Shown: positions 1 to 6,000 of the stretch, one piece after another
Layout of the letters: each line of letters opens with the position of its first letter
Numbering within the stretch: the stretch's first letter is position 1
From: Planctomycetaceae bacterium
GTDB lineage: Bacteria > Planctomycetota > Phycisphaerae > Phycisphaerales > SM1A02
Reading direction: 5' to 3'
DNA: 6,000 nt
Assembly (NCBI GenBank): GCA_002684315.1
Contig: NYVB01000081.1
Span: 8,040-14,039 of the forward strand
Notes under the pieces: model-generated
What the model saw: the letters and a program-made list of their open reading frames with translations, nothing else
The model's database searches: none
What the model was told of the DNA's origin: nothing
Position numbers and translations under genes: made by a program

Positions 1-893
1 GGCTTCTGGACGACATTTCGCGCGCGCGGGTTGTAGTGCTTGATGACGACACTGAATTCAGCGGGCACGCCGGCAGTGAGTGTCCCGGCATTGACGAAGG
101 ATTCATCCTGCAGCCAGTGTCGCTCGAATCTGGCGGCATCGGCACGTGCACCAGTGGCTTCGTTTCGAATGCGAAGAGGCAGGACGGGACACTCGGGATG
201 ATCGGTGAAGACGACCCACCAGATTCTCTTGCCGAGATCCGGGACACGTGCGAGATCCCAACGGAGAATGTAACTGGATCTGGGCACATCTGATTTCGCA
301 TCGGCACCGACGTACTGCGGCGGTTGATCACAGACAGCGAGGATCTTGAACGGTCGACCATCACTCGACTTGATCTGAACGTTTCCGGCCATCTCCTTGC
401 CACGCGGTCCTCCGATGAAAGCGGGCGTGGCACGAACCGCCATTGCGACATCACCCTCAAGCTCGAAGATCAGAGGTTTTCCGCTGTCGAAGACGACTTG
501 GACCTTGGCATTCTTGATGCCTGGAGTCGCCGGCGCGTTCAGGGTCGCGGTCAGCTCGATGGAGGCCCGAGGCTCCAGAAGTCGTCCGGAAAGATCGGTC
601 GTCTCCGTGCATTTGCAGGATGTGACCACACGGGAGATTCTGATGGCGGCATTGGAACGATTCGTGATCACGAAGGTTCGAGCGTGCCGGCTTTGGGGCG
701 TGATGTCGCCAAGAATGTATTTCGCGGGCACTCCCATGATGGTTCCGTTGGAAGCGCTGCCGACACCGCCTTGAGCCTGCGTCTGAGCCTGCAGGTCGCC
801 ACAGACGAGAAGCAGACAGGCCGACACGAGAGCGAGGAGCCCGGCGGAACCAACTGAAGGAAGAGACGGTCGAGTGTGTGAGAATGGTGACAT
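1..893 (-). CDS. Exported DUF1573 domain protein (3' end outside window)
   Basis: The frame is open from an ATG at 893-891 to the window edge, giving 297 residues without a stop. An in-frame TAG at 905-903 rules out a longer start; the ribosome site is weak (GGAT about 11 nt upstream). Residues 15-31 are hydrophobic and a signal peptidase site is plausible after LQA (residue 36), so the protein should be exported. Residues about 54-150 match the DUF1573 immunoglobulin-like fold: a FVITNRSNAAIRI strand, then SCKC at 92-95, then LEPRASIELTATLNAP. The family usually carries a Cys-x-Cys in this position (often CGC); here it is CKC. Residues about 150-297 look like further beta-rich sequence, possibly a second Ig-like domain. 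A lipoprotein reading (VSAC, Cys26) is possible but less likely because a hydrophobic stretch follows. The gene starts 42 bp after kup, so co-transcription is plausible. The family's function is not known. Confidence 0.8.
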   Translation of the reverse strand, partial: MSPFSHTRPSLPSVGSAGLLALVSACLLLVCGDLQAQTQAQGGVGSASNGTIMGVPAKYILGDITPQSRHARTFVITNRSNAAIRISRVVTSCKCTETTDLSGRLLEPRASIELTATLNAPATPGIKNAKVQVVFDSGKPLIFELEGDVAMAVRATPAFIGGPRGKEMAGNVQIKSSDGRPFKILAVCDQPPQYVGADAKSDVPRSSYILRWDLARVPDLGKRIWWVVFTDHPECPVLPLRIRNEATGARADAARFERHWLQDESFVNAGTLTAGVPAEFSVVIKHYNPRARNVVQK

Positions 894-935
894 GAATGCA
901 TTCTATCCAAGAAGCCGGGATCGGCGAAGAGGCTT

Positions 936-2861
936 TCACACCCTGACGACGATTCCAACCGCCACGGTGCGCGACGGTGGAAGGCGAAACGCCCAGACCG
1001 CCGGCCACTGATTCCGAAGAAGGAATTGAAAGAGACGACTGCGCCAGCGAGGCATGCGCCGATTGTCACTGGTGTCGACGACGAGCTGTCGCACGTAGTA
1101 GGTCAGATCGCCCTGATCGACCTCGAGCCCCTTCGCCCTGGCGGCTTCAAGAATCAGCGGGGCATCGATCGGATCGAGATAACCACGTCTCACCGTGACG
1201 TGATCGATGTTCTCAGGCATTCGATAAAGACGAATGTTCTGCTCCAGGTCGATGAAGGGAACCTCCCCCACCTGGATGCTCAGAAGAACGACCTTCTCCG
1301 GAAGAACACCCAGGCTTCGATAGAGCGTCGTGAGCGCTGGCGGAATCCCGATTCGGGACGTGGTCAGAAAGACACCGGTGCCCTTGGATCTGATGAGTCC
1401 GGTCGTCGGCCAGAGTCTCTTGAACGCGGCGAAACTCATGGAACGAAGTCGATGCTGACGTGAAAGTATCTTGGTTCCGCGCAGCCAGGTCGCCATGATC
1501 GCGACCATTCCGGCAGCGACCACGATGGGAACCCATCCACCATCGGGAATCTTCAGAACGTTGGCCGAGAAGAACAGAAGATCGACGACGAGCAGAGTCA
1601 GCCCGATGATCAGAACCAGAGGGAGAGACCAGCGAAGAGCCGATCGCCCGACGACCATGAACATGATCGTCGTCAGTGCCATCATGCCGGTCACCGCAAC
1701 ACCATAGGCCGCGGCAAGCGCGTTCGAATCATGGAAGGTCACCACGAGGATGATGCAGGCACCTCCGAGAAGGGCATTGATCGCGGGCACATAGATCTGT
1801 CCGATCTGTTTCGATGACGTGTGGACCACCTTCAGCGGGGGCAGAATTTGAAGATTGGAAGCCTGCCGAGTGAGTGAGAAGAGACCGGTGATGATTGCCT
1901 GAGAGGCGATCATCGCGGAGATCGTGGCGAGAATGATCATCGGCCAGAGCAAGGCATTCGGCACCGTGGCGAAGAATGGACTTTCAACCGCTCCGGGATC
2001 GGAGAGCAATCGCGCGCCTTGACCGAAGTAGGTCAGCAGCAACGAGGGAAGCACGATGAAGTACCAGGCCAAACGAATCGCACGACGGCCGAAGTGCCCC
2101 ATGTCCGCATACAGCGATTCACATCCGGTCACGACCAGGACGATCGCTCCAAGAACGACGAAAGCGGTCTTCGCATGGCGTTGGACGAATTCGAAACCGT
2201 GCATGGGATTGATCGCCTGAAGAACCGACGGCTGCTCGATGATCGCCATCGCGCCCAGAATGCCGATGGAGAAGAACCAGACAAGCATGATCGGACCGAA
2301 CAGGAGTCCGACCTTTCCGGTTCCGAAGCGTTGGATCGCGAAGAGGATCAACAGCACCAGAACGGAGAGAGGCATGATGAAGCGAGATGCTTCGGGAGAG
2401 TGCGAGGAGAGACCCTCGAGTGCGGACAGCACGGAGATGGCAGGCGTGATGATTCCATCACCGAAAAGGAGTGCTGCACCGAGAATCGTGATGGCGAACG
2501 CGAAACCTCTCCACCTTCGAGAGAGGCGCTCGTGACGCACTTTCTCGAGCATGGAACAGATCCCCCCCTCTCCACGACTGTCAACCTTGAAGACCAATGA
2601 GAGGTATTTAAAACTGACCACGAAGATCAGAACCCAGAAGATGATCGACAACAGACCGAGAATCTCCTCGGGATCGGGCTTGAGCCCGTAGTCGCTGCTG
2701 AAGCAGGCTTGAATGGCGTAGAGCGGACTGGTGCCGATATCACCGAAGACCACACCAAGGGCACCAAGCGAGAGTGCGCCGGTCGTCGAAGGCGTCCCGG
2801 GCCTGCTCGATCGTTCGGGCGTCCTGGATGACATGGATGGTGAAGGAGAGCTGTGGGTCAT
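936..2861 (-). CDS. kup: Kup family low-affinity potassium transporter
   Basis: This encodes a 641-residue inner-membrane K+ uptake protein (KUP/HAK/KT family, K+/H+ symport in characterised members); E. coli Kup is 622 residues. Family signatures are intact: GVVFGDIGTSPLYA at 36-49 with the conserved Asp41, LLFGDGIITPAISVLSA at 131-147, and TGCESLYADMGHFG at 245-258. About 12 hydrophobic segments can be placed, near 30-52, 68-90, 119-141, 160-177, 185-207, 231-252, 263-281, 304-327, 356-377, 383-405, 410-432 and 441-461. A cytosolic C-terminal domain of about 180 residues follows and ends in the usual way (RNQWPAVWAFRLPPSRTV). The first 27 residues are Ser/Pro/Thr-rich and poorly conserved. 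ATG at 2861 is the longest start; Met10 at 2834 is an alternative, and neither has a clear Shine-Dalgarno. A terminator hairpin ends 27 bp before this start, which leaves little space for a promoter. Confidence 0.96.
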   Translation of the reverse strand: MTHSSPSPSMSSRTPERSSRPGTPSTTGALSLGALGVVFGDIGTSPLYAIQACFSSDYGLKPDPEEILGLLSIIFWVLIFVVSFKYLSLVFKVDSRGEGGICSMLEKVRHERLSRRWRGFAFAITILGAALLFGDGIITPAISVLSALEGLSSHSPEASRFIMPLSVLVLLILFAIQRFGTGKVGLLFGPIMLVWFFSIGILGAMAIIEQPSVLQAINPMHGFEFVQRHAKTAFVVLGAIVLVVTGCESLYADMGHFGRRAIRLAWYFIVLPSLLLTYFGQGARLLSDPGAVESPFFATVPNALLWPMIILATISAMIASQAIITGLFSLTRQASNLQILPPLKVVHTSSKQIGQIYVPAINALLGGACIILVVTFHDSNALAAAYGVAVTGMMALTTIMFMVVGRSALRWSLPLVLIIGLTLLVVDLLFFSANVLKIPDGGWVPIVVAAGMVAIMATWLRGTKILSRQHRLRSMSFAAFKRLWPTTGLIRSKGTGVFLTTSRIGIPPALTTLYRSLGVLPEKVVLLSIQVGEVPFIDLEQNIRLYRMPENIDHVTVRRGYLDPIDAPLILEAARAKGLEVDQGDLTYYVRQLVVDTSDNRRMPRWRSRLFQFLLRNQWPAVWAFRLPPSRTVAVGIVVRV

Positions 2862-2888
2862 GGTGAGCCACGAGGATACCCGTAGACG

Positions 2889-2924
2889 AAAAAAAACGAC
2901 GGTCCGGCGAAGCCGAACCGTCGT
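2889..2924 (-). terminator. Rho-independent terminator of the sugar dehydrogenase gene
   Basis: Read on the minus strand, 2924-2896 folds into a near-perfect GC-rich hairpin. ACGACGGT pairs with ACCGTCGT, then one T-G wobble, then CGGC pairs with GCCG around a three-base TTC loop, about 13 pairs in all. It is followed directly by a run of eight T residues (2896-2889). It starts 42 bp after the stop codon of the dehydrogenase gene. No T run follows the hairpin on the plus strand, so it acts in one direction only. It could also sit in the 5' leader of kup. Confidence 0.9.
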
Positions 2925-2966
2925 GAATCATTCAATAAACGCCACCTGTGGAGGCGACTGCAAAGA

Positions 2967-4337
2967 TCACTCGCAGGTCGCGCCCCAGTAACCGAGCACG
3001 ATGGCGAGGTCCGAACCACCCGTGGTGCCATCACCGTCGACATCACCACCACCGGAGGTTGATTCCCAGAAACCGAGCACGATGGCGAGGTCCGAGCCAT
3101 TGACCACGCAGTCTTCGTTGATGTCACCGGGGGGATAGGTCTCACAGCTGACATCACCGGAGGCGGGAATGATCTTGAAGATCTCGCCACCGGATTGATC
3201 CGCGATGTAGATCTCGCCGTTGGCATCCGTACCGAAACTCGCGATGTTGTCGACTCCGTACCCACCAACGGCGGTTTCAAGGTCATTGCGGTTGATGAAT
3301 CCGGTGTAGCCGCTGCCGTTGTAACGGAAGCTCCAGATGTTGGTCGAAGCATAATCACCGAAGAAGTAGGTGCCCTGAAGCTCGGGGATGGCACATCCTC
3401 GATACACCACGCCGCCAGTCACGGAATAACCGTTGGATCCCTGCGCGTAAACGTAGACGGGATATGTCAGAGAAGGTGAATTGCAGGTGCATCCGGAAAG
3501 TCCGGTGCAGCTGTCGGCTTCCATGCAGCGCCAACCGAAGTTCAGGCCACGTTCGTCTCCGGAAACGATGTCGATTTCCTCGTAACCGTTCTGACCGACG
3601 TCTCCAATGTAGAGATTGCAGTTCTCGGGATCGATGAAGATCTTCCAGGGATTACGAAGGCCGTAGTGGAGGATCTCGTCGTCACCAGTGGTCCCCACGA
3701 AAGGGTTGTCACTTGGAATCTGATAGGGAACACCGTCGGGGGTGTCGATGTCGATGCGGAGAATCTTGCCGAGAAGCTGATTCGTGATGTCCTGCGAACG
3801 GTTTCCCGGGTCATTGGCGGCACCACCATCACCAGTACAGATGAGCAGGTAACCATTGCAGTCGAACTCGATGCAACCACCGTTGTGGTTGGAATACGGC
3901 TGACTGATGCTCATGATCGACTTGGCGGAGCCGGAATCTGCGACATTTGGGTTCGATGAAACCGAGTAGCGGGATACCTGAGTGTTCCCGCTGTTGTTGG
4001 TGTAGTTGACGAAGAAGAATCCGTTCTGCGCATAGTTTGGATGAAACGCGAGACCAAGAAGGCCTTGTTCGGACCCGATTGAATTGCTACCACCGACGAT
4101 CGAGTTGATGTCGAGAAACGAAGTCGAGAGAAGCGTGTTCGTTTCGAGATCGATGATTCGAATCCGACCCTGTTTTTCGATTACGAAGAGTCTGGAGTCA
4201 TCATCGGGCGCATGAGCGATTGCGACGGGACGCGACATGCCATTCGCAATGCGGGTGGTGTCGATTGATTGTGCGTTCACCTGGCCGGCGGCTGCAAGGA
4301 CGAGTCCGAGACCGCAGATGAGATTCTTGAATGACAT
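2967..4337 (-). CDS. Secreted PQQ-dependent sugar dehydrogenase with C-terminal dockerin-like repeats
   Basis: The 456-residue protein matches the glucose/sorbosone dehydrogenase family (soluble quinoprotein six-bladed propeller), which oxidises aldose sugars with PQQ and Ca2+. ATG at 4337 is preferred because AGGA lies 8 nt upstream and a clear signal peptide follows (cleavage after VNA, residue 22). The frame is open to 4484, but those 49 extra residues are not hydrophobic. Family motifs in order: SEQGLLGLAFHPNY (89-102), NHNGG with the probable catalytic His151, TGDGGAANDPGN (168-179), LLGKILRIDID (188-198), GLRNPW with the probable substrate/PQQ-contacting Arg228-Asn229, IGDVGQNGYEEID (244-256), LNFGW (265-269) and GTYFFGDY (322-329). 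Residues 404-456 hold two calcium-loop repeats, each ending in GSDLAIVLG, as in planctomycete dockerin-like tails. The mature protein has 12 cysteines. The actual substrate cannot be read from sequence. A terminator follows; the gene is probably its own transcript. Confidence 0.92.
   Translation of the reverse strand: MSFKNLICGLGLVLAAAGQVNAQSIDTTRIANGMSRPVAIAHAPDDDSRLFVIEKQGRIRIIDLETNTLLSTSFLDINSIVGGSNSIGSEQGLLGLAFHPNYAQNGFFFVNYTNNSGNTQVSRYSVSSNPNVADSGSAKSIMSISQPYSNHNGGCIEFDCNGYLLICTGDGGAANDPGNRSQDITNQLLGKILRIDIDTPDGVPYQIPSDNPFVGTTGDDEILHYGLRNPWKIFIDPENCNLYIGDVGQNGYEEIDIVSGDERGLNFGWRCMEADSCTGLSGCTCNSPSLTYPVYVYAQGSNGYSVTGGVVYRGCAIPELQGTYFFGDYASTNIWSFRYNGSGYTGFINRNDLETAVGGYGVDNIASFGTDANGEIYIADQSGGEIFKIIPASGDVSCETYPPGDINEDCVVNGSDLAIVLGFWESTSGGGDVDGDGTTGGSDLAIVLGYWGATCE
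2984..3018 (-). repeat. Direct repeat copy B (second dockerin-like segment)
   Basis: These 35 bases match 3065-3099 with two mismatches, at a spacing of 81 bp (27 codons). They encode the GSDLAIVLGYWG stretch of the second EF-hand-like repeat at the C-terminus of the sugar dehydrogenase. The near identity at DNA level, beyond what the protein match needs, points to a tandem duplication or to gene conversion. Confidence 0.85.
3065..3099 (-). repeat. Direct repeat copy A (first dockerin-like segment)
   Basis: This is the partner of 2984-3018. It encodes GSDLAIVLGFWE of the first EF-hand-like repeat (protein residues about 414-425). The 29-base core 3071-3099 differs from 2990-3018 at one base. 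Confidence 0.85.
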
Positions 4338-4566
4338 GGTGGGGTTCCTGCTGATGGGGTTCGGGTCTGAAACGTGTGTCATGACATGGTGCCGCCCGGA
4401 GGACGACGCAGGCTGATCTGGCCTGTTAGAAGACGACAGTCCGCTGCCAAAGGTTCGGCACATAAAGACTGGAATCTCATTCAAGAATACGCCTTAGATC
4501 CGCATTTGGCGAACAAAAAAACTGATCTGAAAGGGTGAAATAAACCGTTCAAACCGACCAGACGGC
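4338..4566 (-). other. Intergenic region, probable promoter and leader of the sugar dehydrogenase
   Basis: These 229 bp separate the peptidase stop from the dehydrogenase start. I see no RNA gene and no convincing coding sequence. Minus-strand AT-richer stretches around 4520-4460 (for example TATTCT near 4489 and TTTATG near 4465) could serve as -10 elements, but no well-spaced -35 partner is clear. A seven-T run at 4521-4515 is not preceded by a stable hairpin, so no terminator for the peptidase is called. The 11-mer CACCATGTCAT occurs twice, once over the dehydrogenase start (4341-4331) and once 50 bp upstream (4391-4381). Confidence 0.4.
4346..4349 (-). promoter_or_regulatory. Shine-Dalgarno site of the sugar dehydrogenase gene
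   Basis: AGGA on the minus strand lies 8 nt before the ATG at 4337. It decides the start in favour of the signal-peptide Met over the upstream in-frame ATGs at 4382 and 4484. Confidence 0.6.
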
Positions 4567-6000
4567 CTAGGAAGCGGGTTTGTTGCGATCAAGGATTTCC
4601 ACAAGGGTCTCAAGTTGATCAGCCAGATCATCCGTGCGCAGAGCCATGATCGAAACCGCCAGTGAGAATTTGGCGTCTGCTCGGGCACGAATCGCAGACT
4701 GCAGAAGAGGAAGCAGTGATGCGGAATATCCGGAAGTTGGATCGTCGCTGATGTAGGTGTTCCTGTACCACGGCCGGTCAGGAAGCCCTGAGTCAAGCAA
4801 CCAGGAACGCTCCGCGGCCAGAAGCAGGGAACCTGCCTGACGGCGAATGGCGGGCTCGAAAGATGGGTGATCGGAAAGTCTCTGGGAAAGCGCCGCTGCG
4901 GCGGAATCAAGGCGATCCATCGCCTGAGTGAATCCGGCGAGATCCACTTTCAAACCAACCTCATGAGCCTCAGCCAGGCGTTGCGCAGCAAGTCGTCGCA
5001 ACTGTTCAGCGACCGCGTTCCAGTCATAGGGTGGGTAGTCGGCATCGGCGAGCATGCCCAGCACTCGAGTGGTCGCACGAGTCACCATCAAGGCGGAGGA
5101 ATAGTCGTCGCCGACGATGGTTCGGTACCAGTTGAGATTGTCGTAATTCGAATGGTAGACGACACCAGGTGCGCCCCCTGCACCAAGTCGGATGGAGGGA
5201 ACACCGACATGACAGACGAAACCCACATGATCGGAACCTCCGCCAAGATCACCGAAGGATGGTCCGTCTTCGCCTCCGGCCCAGGTGTCTGCGAGCGTCG
5301 CATCCTCGGCTCCCGATTGCGCCACGGGAAGCAGAGCCTGAGCAACCGCCTTCCGCAACACCGGTGATGCCGAGGCCTGGAAGTTGTCACCCATCGCGGC
5401 CATGTCCAGGTTGATGTAGGCCACGCAGTCATTGAGAAGACGATCGCGATTGGCTTCGACCCATTCGGTCGAACCGATGATCCCGAATTCCTCGGCCCCC
5501 CATGCGGCGAAGACGATGGTTCGAGCCGGCCGTTCGCCACGCTGGGCGGCTTCGGCGACGAGACGTGCGGTTTCCATCAGCACGATCGTTCCCGCGAGTG
5601 GATCCGCGGCACCGAATCCCCAGGCATCGTGATGACCTCCGACGACGATGAATTCATCCGGCAGGGTTTCACCTTCGATCGTGGCCAGCACGTTGGCGCT
5701 TCGCCGGATCCGACGATTCTGTTCGATGGCAAGGCGCACCTTGAGATCGGGACCTCCTTCCAGGCGATAAGCGACGGGAAGACCGCCTTGCCAGGATTCA
5801 TCCTCGAGTGGGCGGCCCTCCATTCGAGAGAGAATGCGATTGGCGGCTGCGTATCCGATGGGTTGGACGGGGATCCAGGGAAGATTGACGTCTTCAATGT
5901 CGAGTCGTTCAGCGTTTTCGCTGGCCTCGACGAATGGCGTCAGCGGATCGCCTTTGTACGGCAGGACGAGGATGGACCCCCGTTGAATGCATGATTCATT
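4567..6000 (-). CDS. M28 family metallopeptidase, glutamate carboxypeptidase II type (5' end outside window)
   Basis: The frame is open from the right edge to TAG at 4569-4567, giving 477 residues; the methionine at 5823 is internal, since family sequence continues upstream of it. Fragment residues 1-20 (QRGSILVL, GDPLTP) match the end of the PA domain, and VQPIGYAAA follows. The di-zinc M28 core is complete by comparison with human GCPII: His123 (GGHHDAW), bridging Asp133 (AADP), catalytic Glu170 and ligand Glu171 (AWGAEEFG), Asp199 (YINLD) and His283 (VYHSNYD). The C-terminal 190 or so residues match the helical dimerisation domain, including GLPDRPWYRN. An active exopeptidase acting outside the cytoplasm is expected. 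By family comparison roughly 200-250 N-terminal residues, including any signal or anchor, are off-window. Two positions that bind glutamate in GCPII are replaced, so glutamate specificity should not be assumed. The next gene is 229 bp downstream and probably separately expressed. Confidence 0.93.
   Translation of the reverse strand, partial: NESCIQRGSILVLPYKGDPLTPFVEASENAERLDIEDVNLPWIPVQPIGYAAANRILSRMEGRPLEDESWQGGLPVAYRLEGGPDLKVRLAIEQNRRIRRSANVLATIEGETLPDEFIVVGGHHDAWGFGAADPLAGTIVLMETARLVAEAAQRGERPARTIVFAAWGAEEFGIIGSTEWVEANRDRLLNDCVAYINLDMAAMGDNFQASASPVLRKAVAQALLPVAQSGAEDATLADTWAGGEDGPSFGDLGGGSDHVGFVCHVGVPSIRLGAGGAPGVVYHSNYDNLNWYRTIVGDDYSSALMVTRATTRVLGMLADADYPPYDWNAVAEQLRRLAAQRLAEAHEVGLKVDLAGFTQAMDRLDSAAAALSQRLSDHPSFEPAIRRQAGSLLLAAERSWLLDSGLPDRPWYRNTYISDDPTSGYSASLLPLLQSAIRARADAKFSLAVSIMALRTDDLADQLETLVEILDRNKPAS

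Noticed and set aside
772..792. Nine-base direct repeat (tgagcctgc, 12-bp spacing)
   Set aside because: It encodes the Gln/Ala-rich QAQTQAQ stretch at the signal peptide junction; short low-complexity repeats there are common and carry no further signal.
324..857. Plus-strand open frames of 177 and 125 codons opposite the DUF1573 gene
   Set aside because: Both overlap the DUF1573 coding frame, have no recognisable domain or ribosome site, and overlap each other.
894..903. Perfect 10-bp palindrome GAATGCATTC directly before the DUF1573 start
   Set aside because: Several 10-bp palindromes are expected by chance in 6 kb, it does not extend further, and no second operator copy is nearby.
894..935. 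Possible hairpin (AAGCC...GGCTT) between kup and the DUF1573 gene as a terminator
   Set aside because: The stem is only 5 bp with a long loop and no T run follows.
457..1069. Minus-strand frames of 183 and 133 codons across the kup/DUF1573 junction
   Set aside because: They overlap the ends of two well-supported genes in other frames and show Arg/Ser/His-rich, non-protein-like composition.
2019..2600. Long plus-strand reading frame of 193 codons opposite kup
   Set aside because: It is antisense to the membrane core of an unmistakable Kup protein, its translation is charged and low in hydrophobic content with no recognisable domain, and it is what codon bias on the other strand produces.
2858..3394. 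Minus-strand frame of 178 codons over the end of the sugar dehydrogenase gene
   Set aside because: It is a Ser/Thr/Pro/Val-rich shadow of the dehydrogenase frame and runs through the terminator.
4515..4521. Seven-T run (minus strand) after the peptidase gene as a terminator
   Set aside because: No stable hairpin precedes it; only short chance pairings are visible.
4494..4910. Minus-strand frame of 138 codons at the end of the peptidase gene
   Set aside because: It lies in another frame over the conserved dimerisation domain of the peptidase and has no domain of its own.

Overview
The window looks like ordinary chromosomal DNA from a Planctomycetota bacterium, probably close to the Phycisphaerae. 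That is an inference from content: a secreted enzyme with a C-terminal dockerin-like tail flanked by cysteines, an exported DUF1573 protein, moderately GC-rich DNA and mostly weak Shine-Dalgarno sequences. No rRNA or other phylogenetic marker is present to confirm it.

All four genes are on the minus strand, so transcription runs from high to low coordinates. (1) 6000-4567: the C-terminal 477 residues of an M28-family metallopeptidase of the glutamate carboxypeptidase II type; its N-terminus lies outside the window. (2) 4566-4338: a 229-bp gap that probably holds the promoter and leader of the next gene. (3) 4337-2967: a secreted PQQ-dependent sugar dehydrogenase (glucose/sorbosone dehydrogenase family) ending in two dockerin-like EF-hand repeats. 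(4) 2924-2889: a strong rho-independent terminator. (5) 2861-936: a full-length Kup potassium transporter. (6) 893-1: an exported DUF1573 protein that follows kup after 42 bp and runs off the left edge.

The genes do not form one pathway. The peptidase and sugar dehydrogenase would act outside the cytoplasm, the first on peptides and the second by oxidising sugars and passing electrons to the respiratory chain. Kup imports K+ across the inner membrane. DUF1573 proteins are exported and of unknown function. Only kup and the DUF1573 gene are close enough to suggest co-transcription. I found no mobile element, CRISPR array, tRNA, rRNA or obvious defence system.

The points most worth a second look are the terminator only 27 bp before the kup start, the dockerin-like tail with an 81-bp internal DNA repeat on the sugar dehydrogenase, the many cysteines in that enzyme, and the altered substrate-pocket residues in the peptidase.
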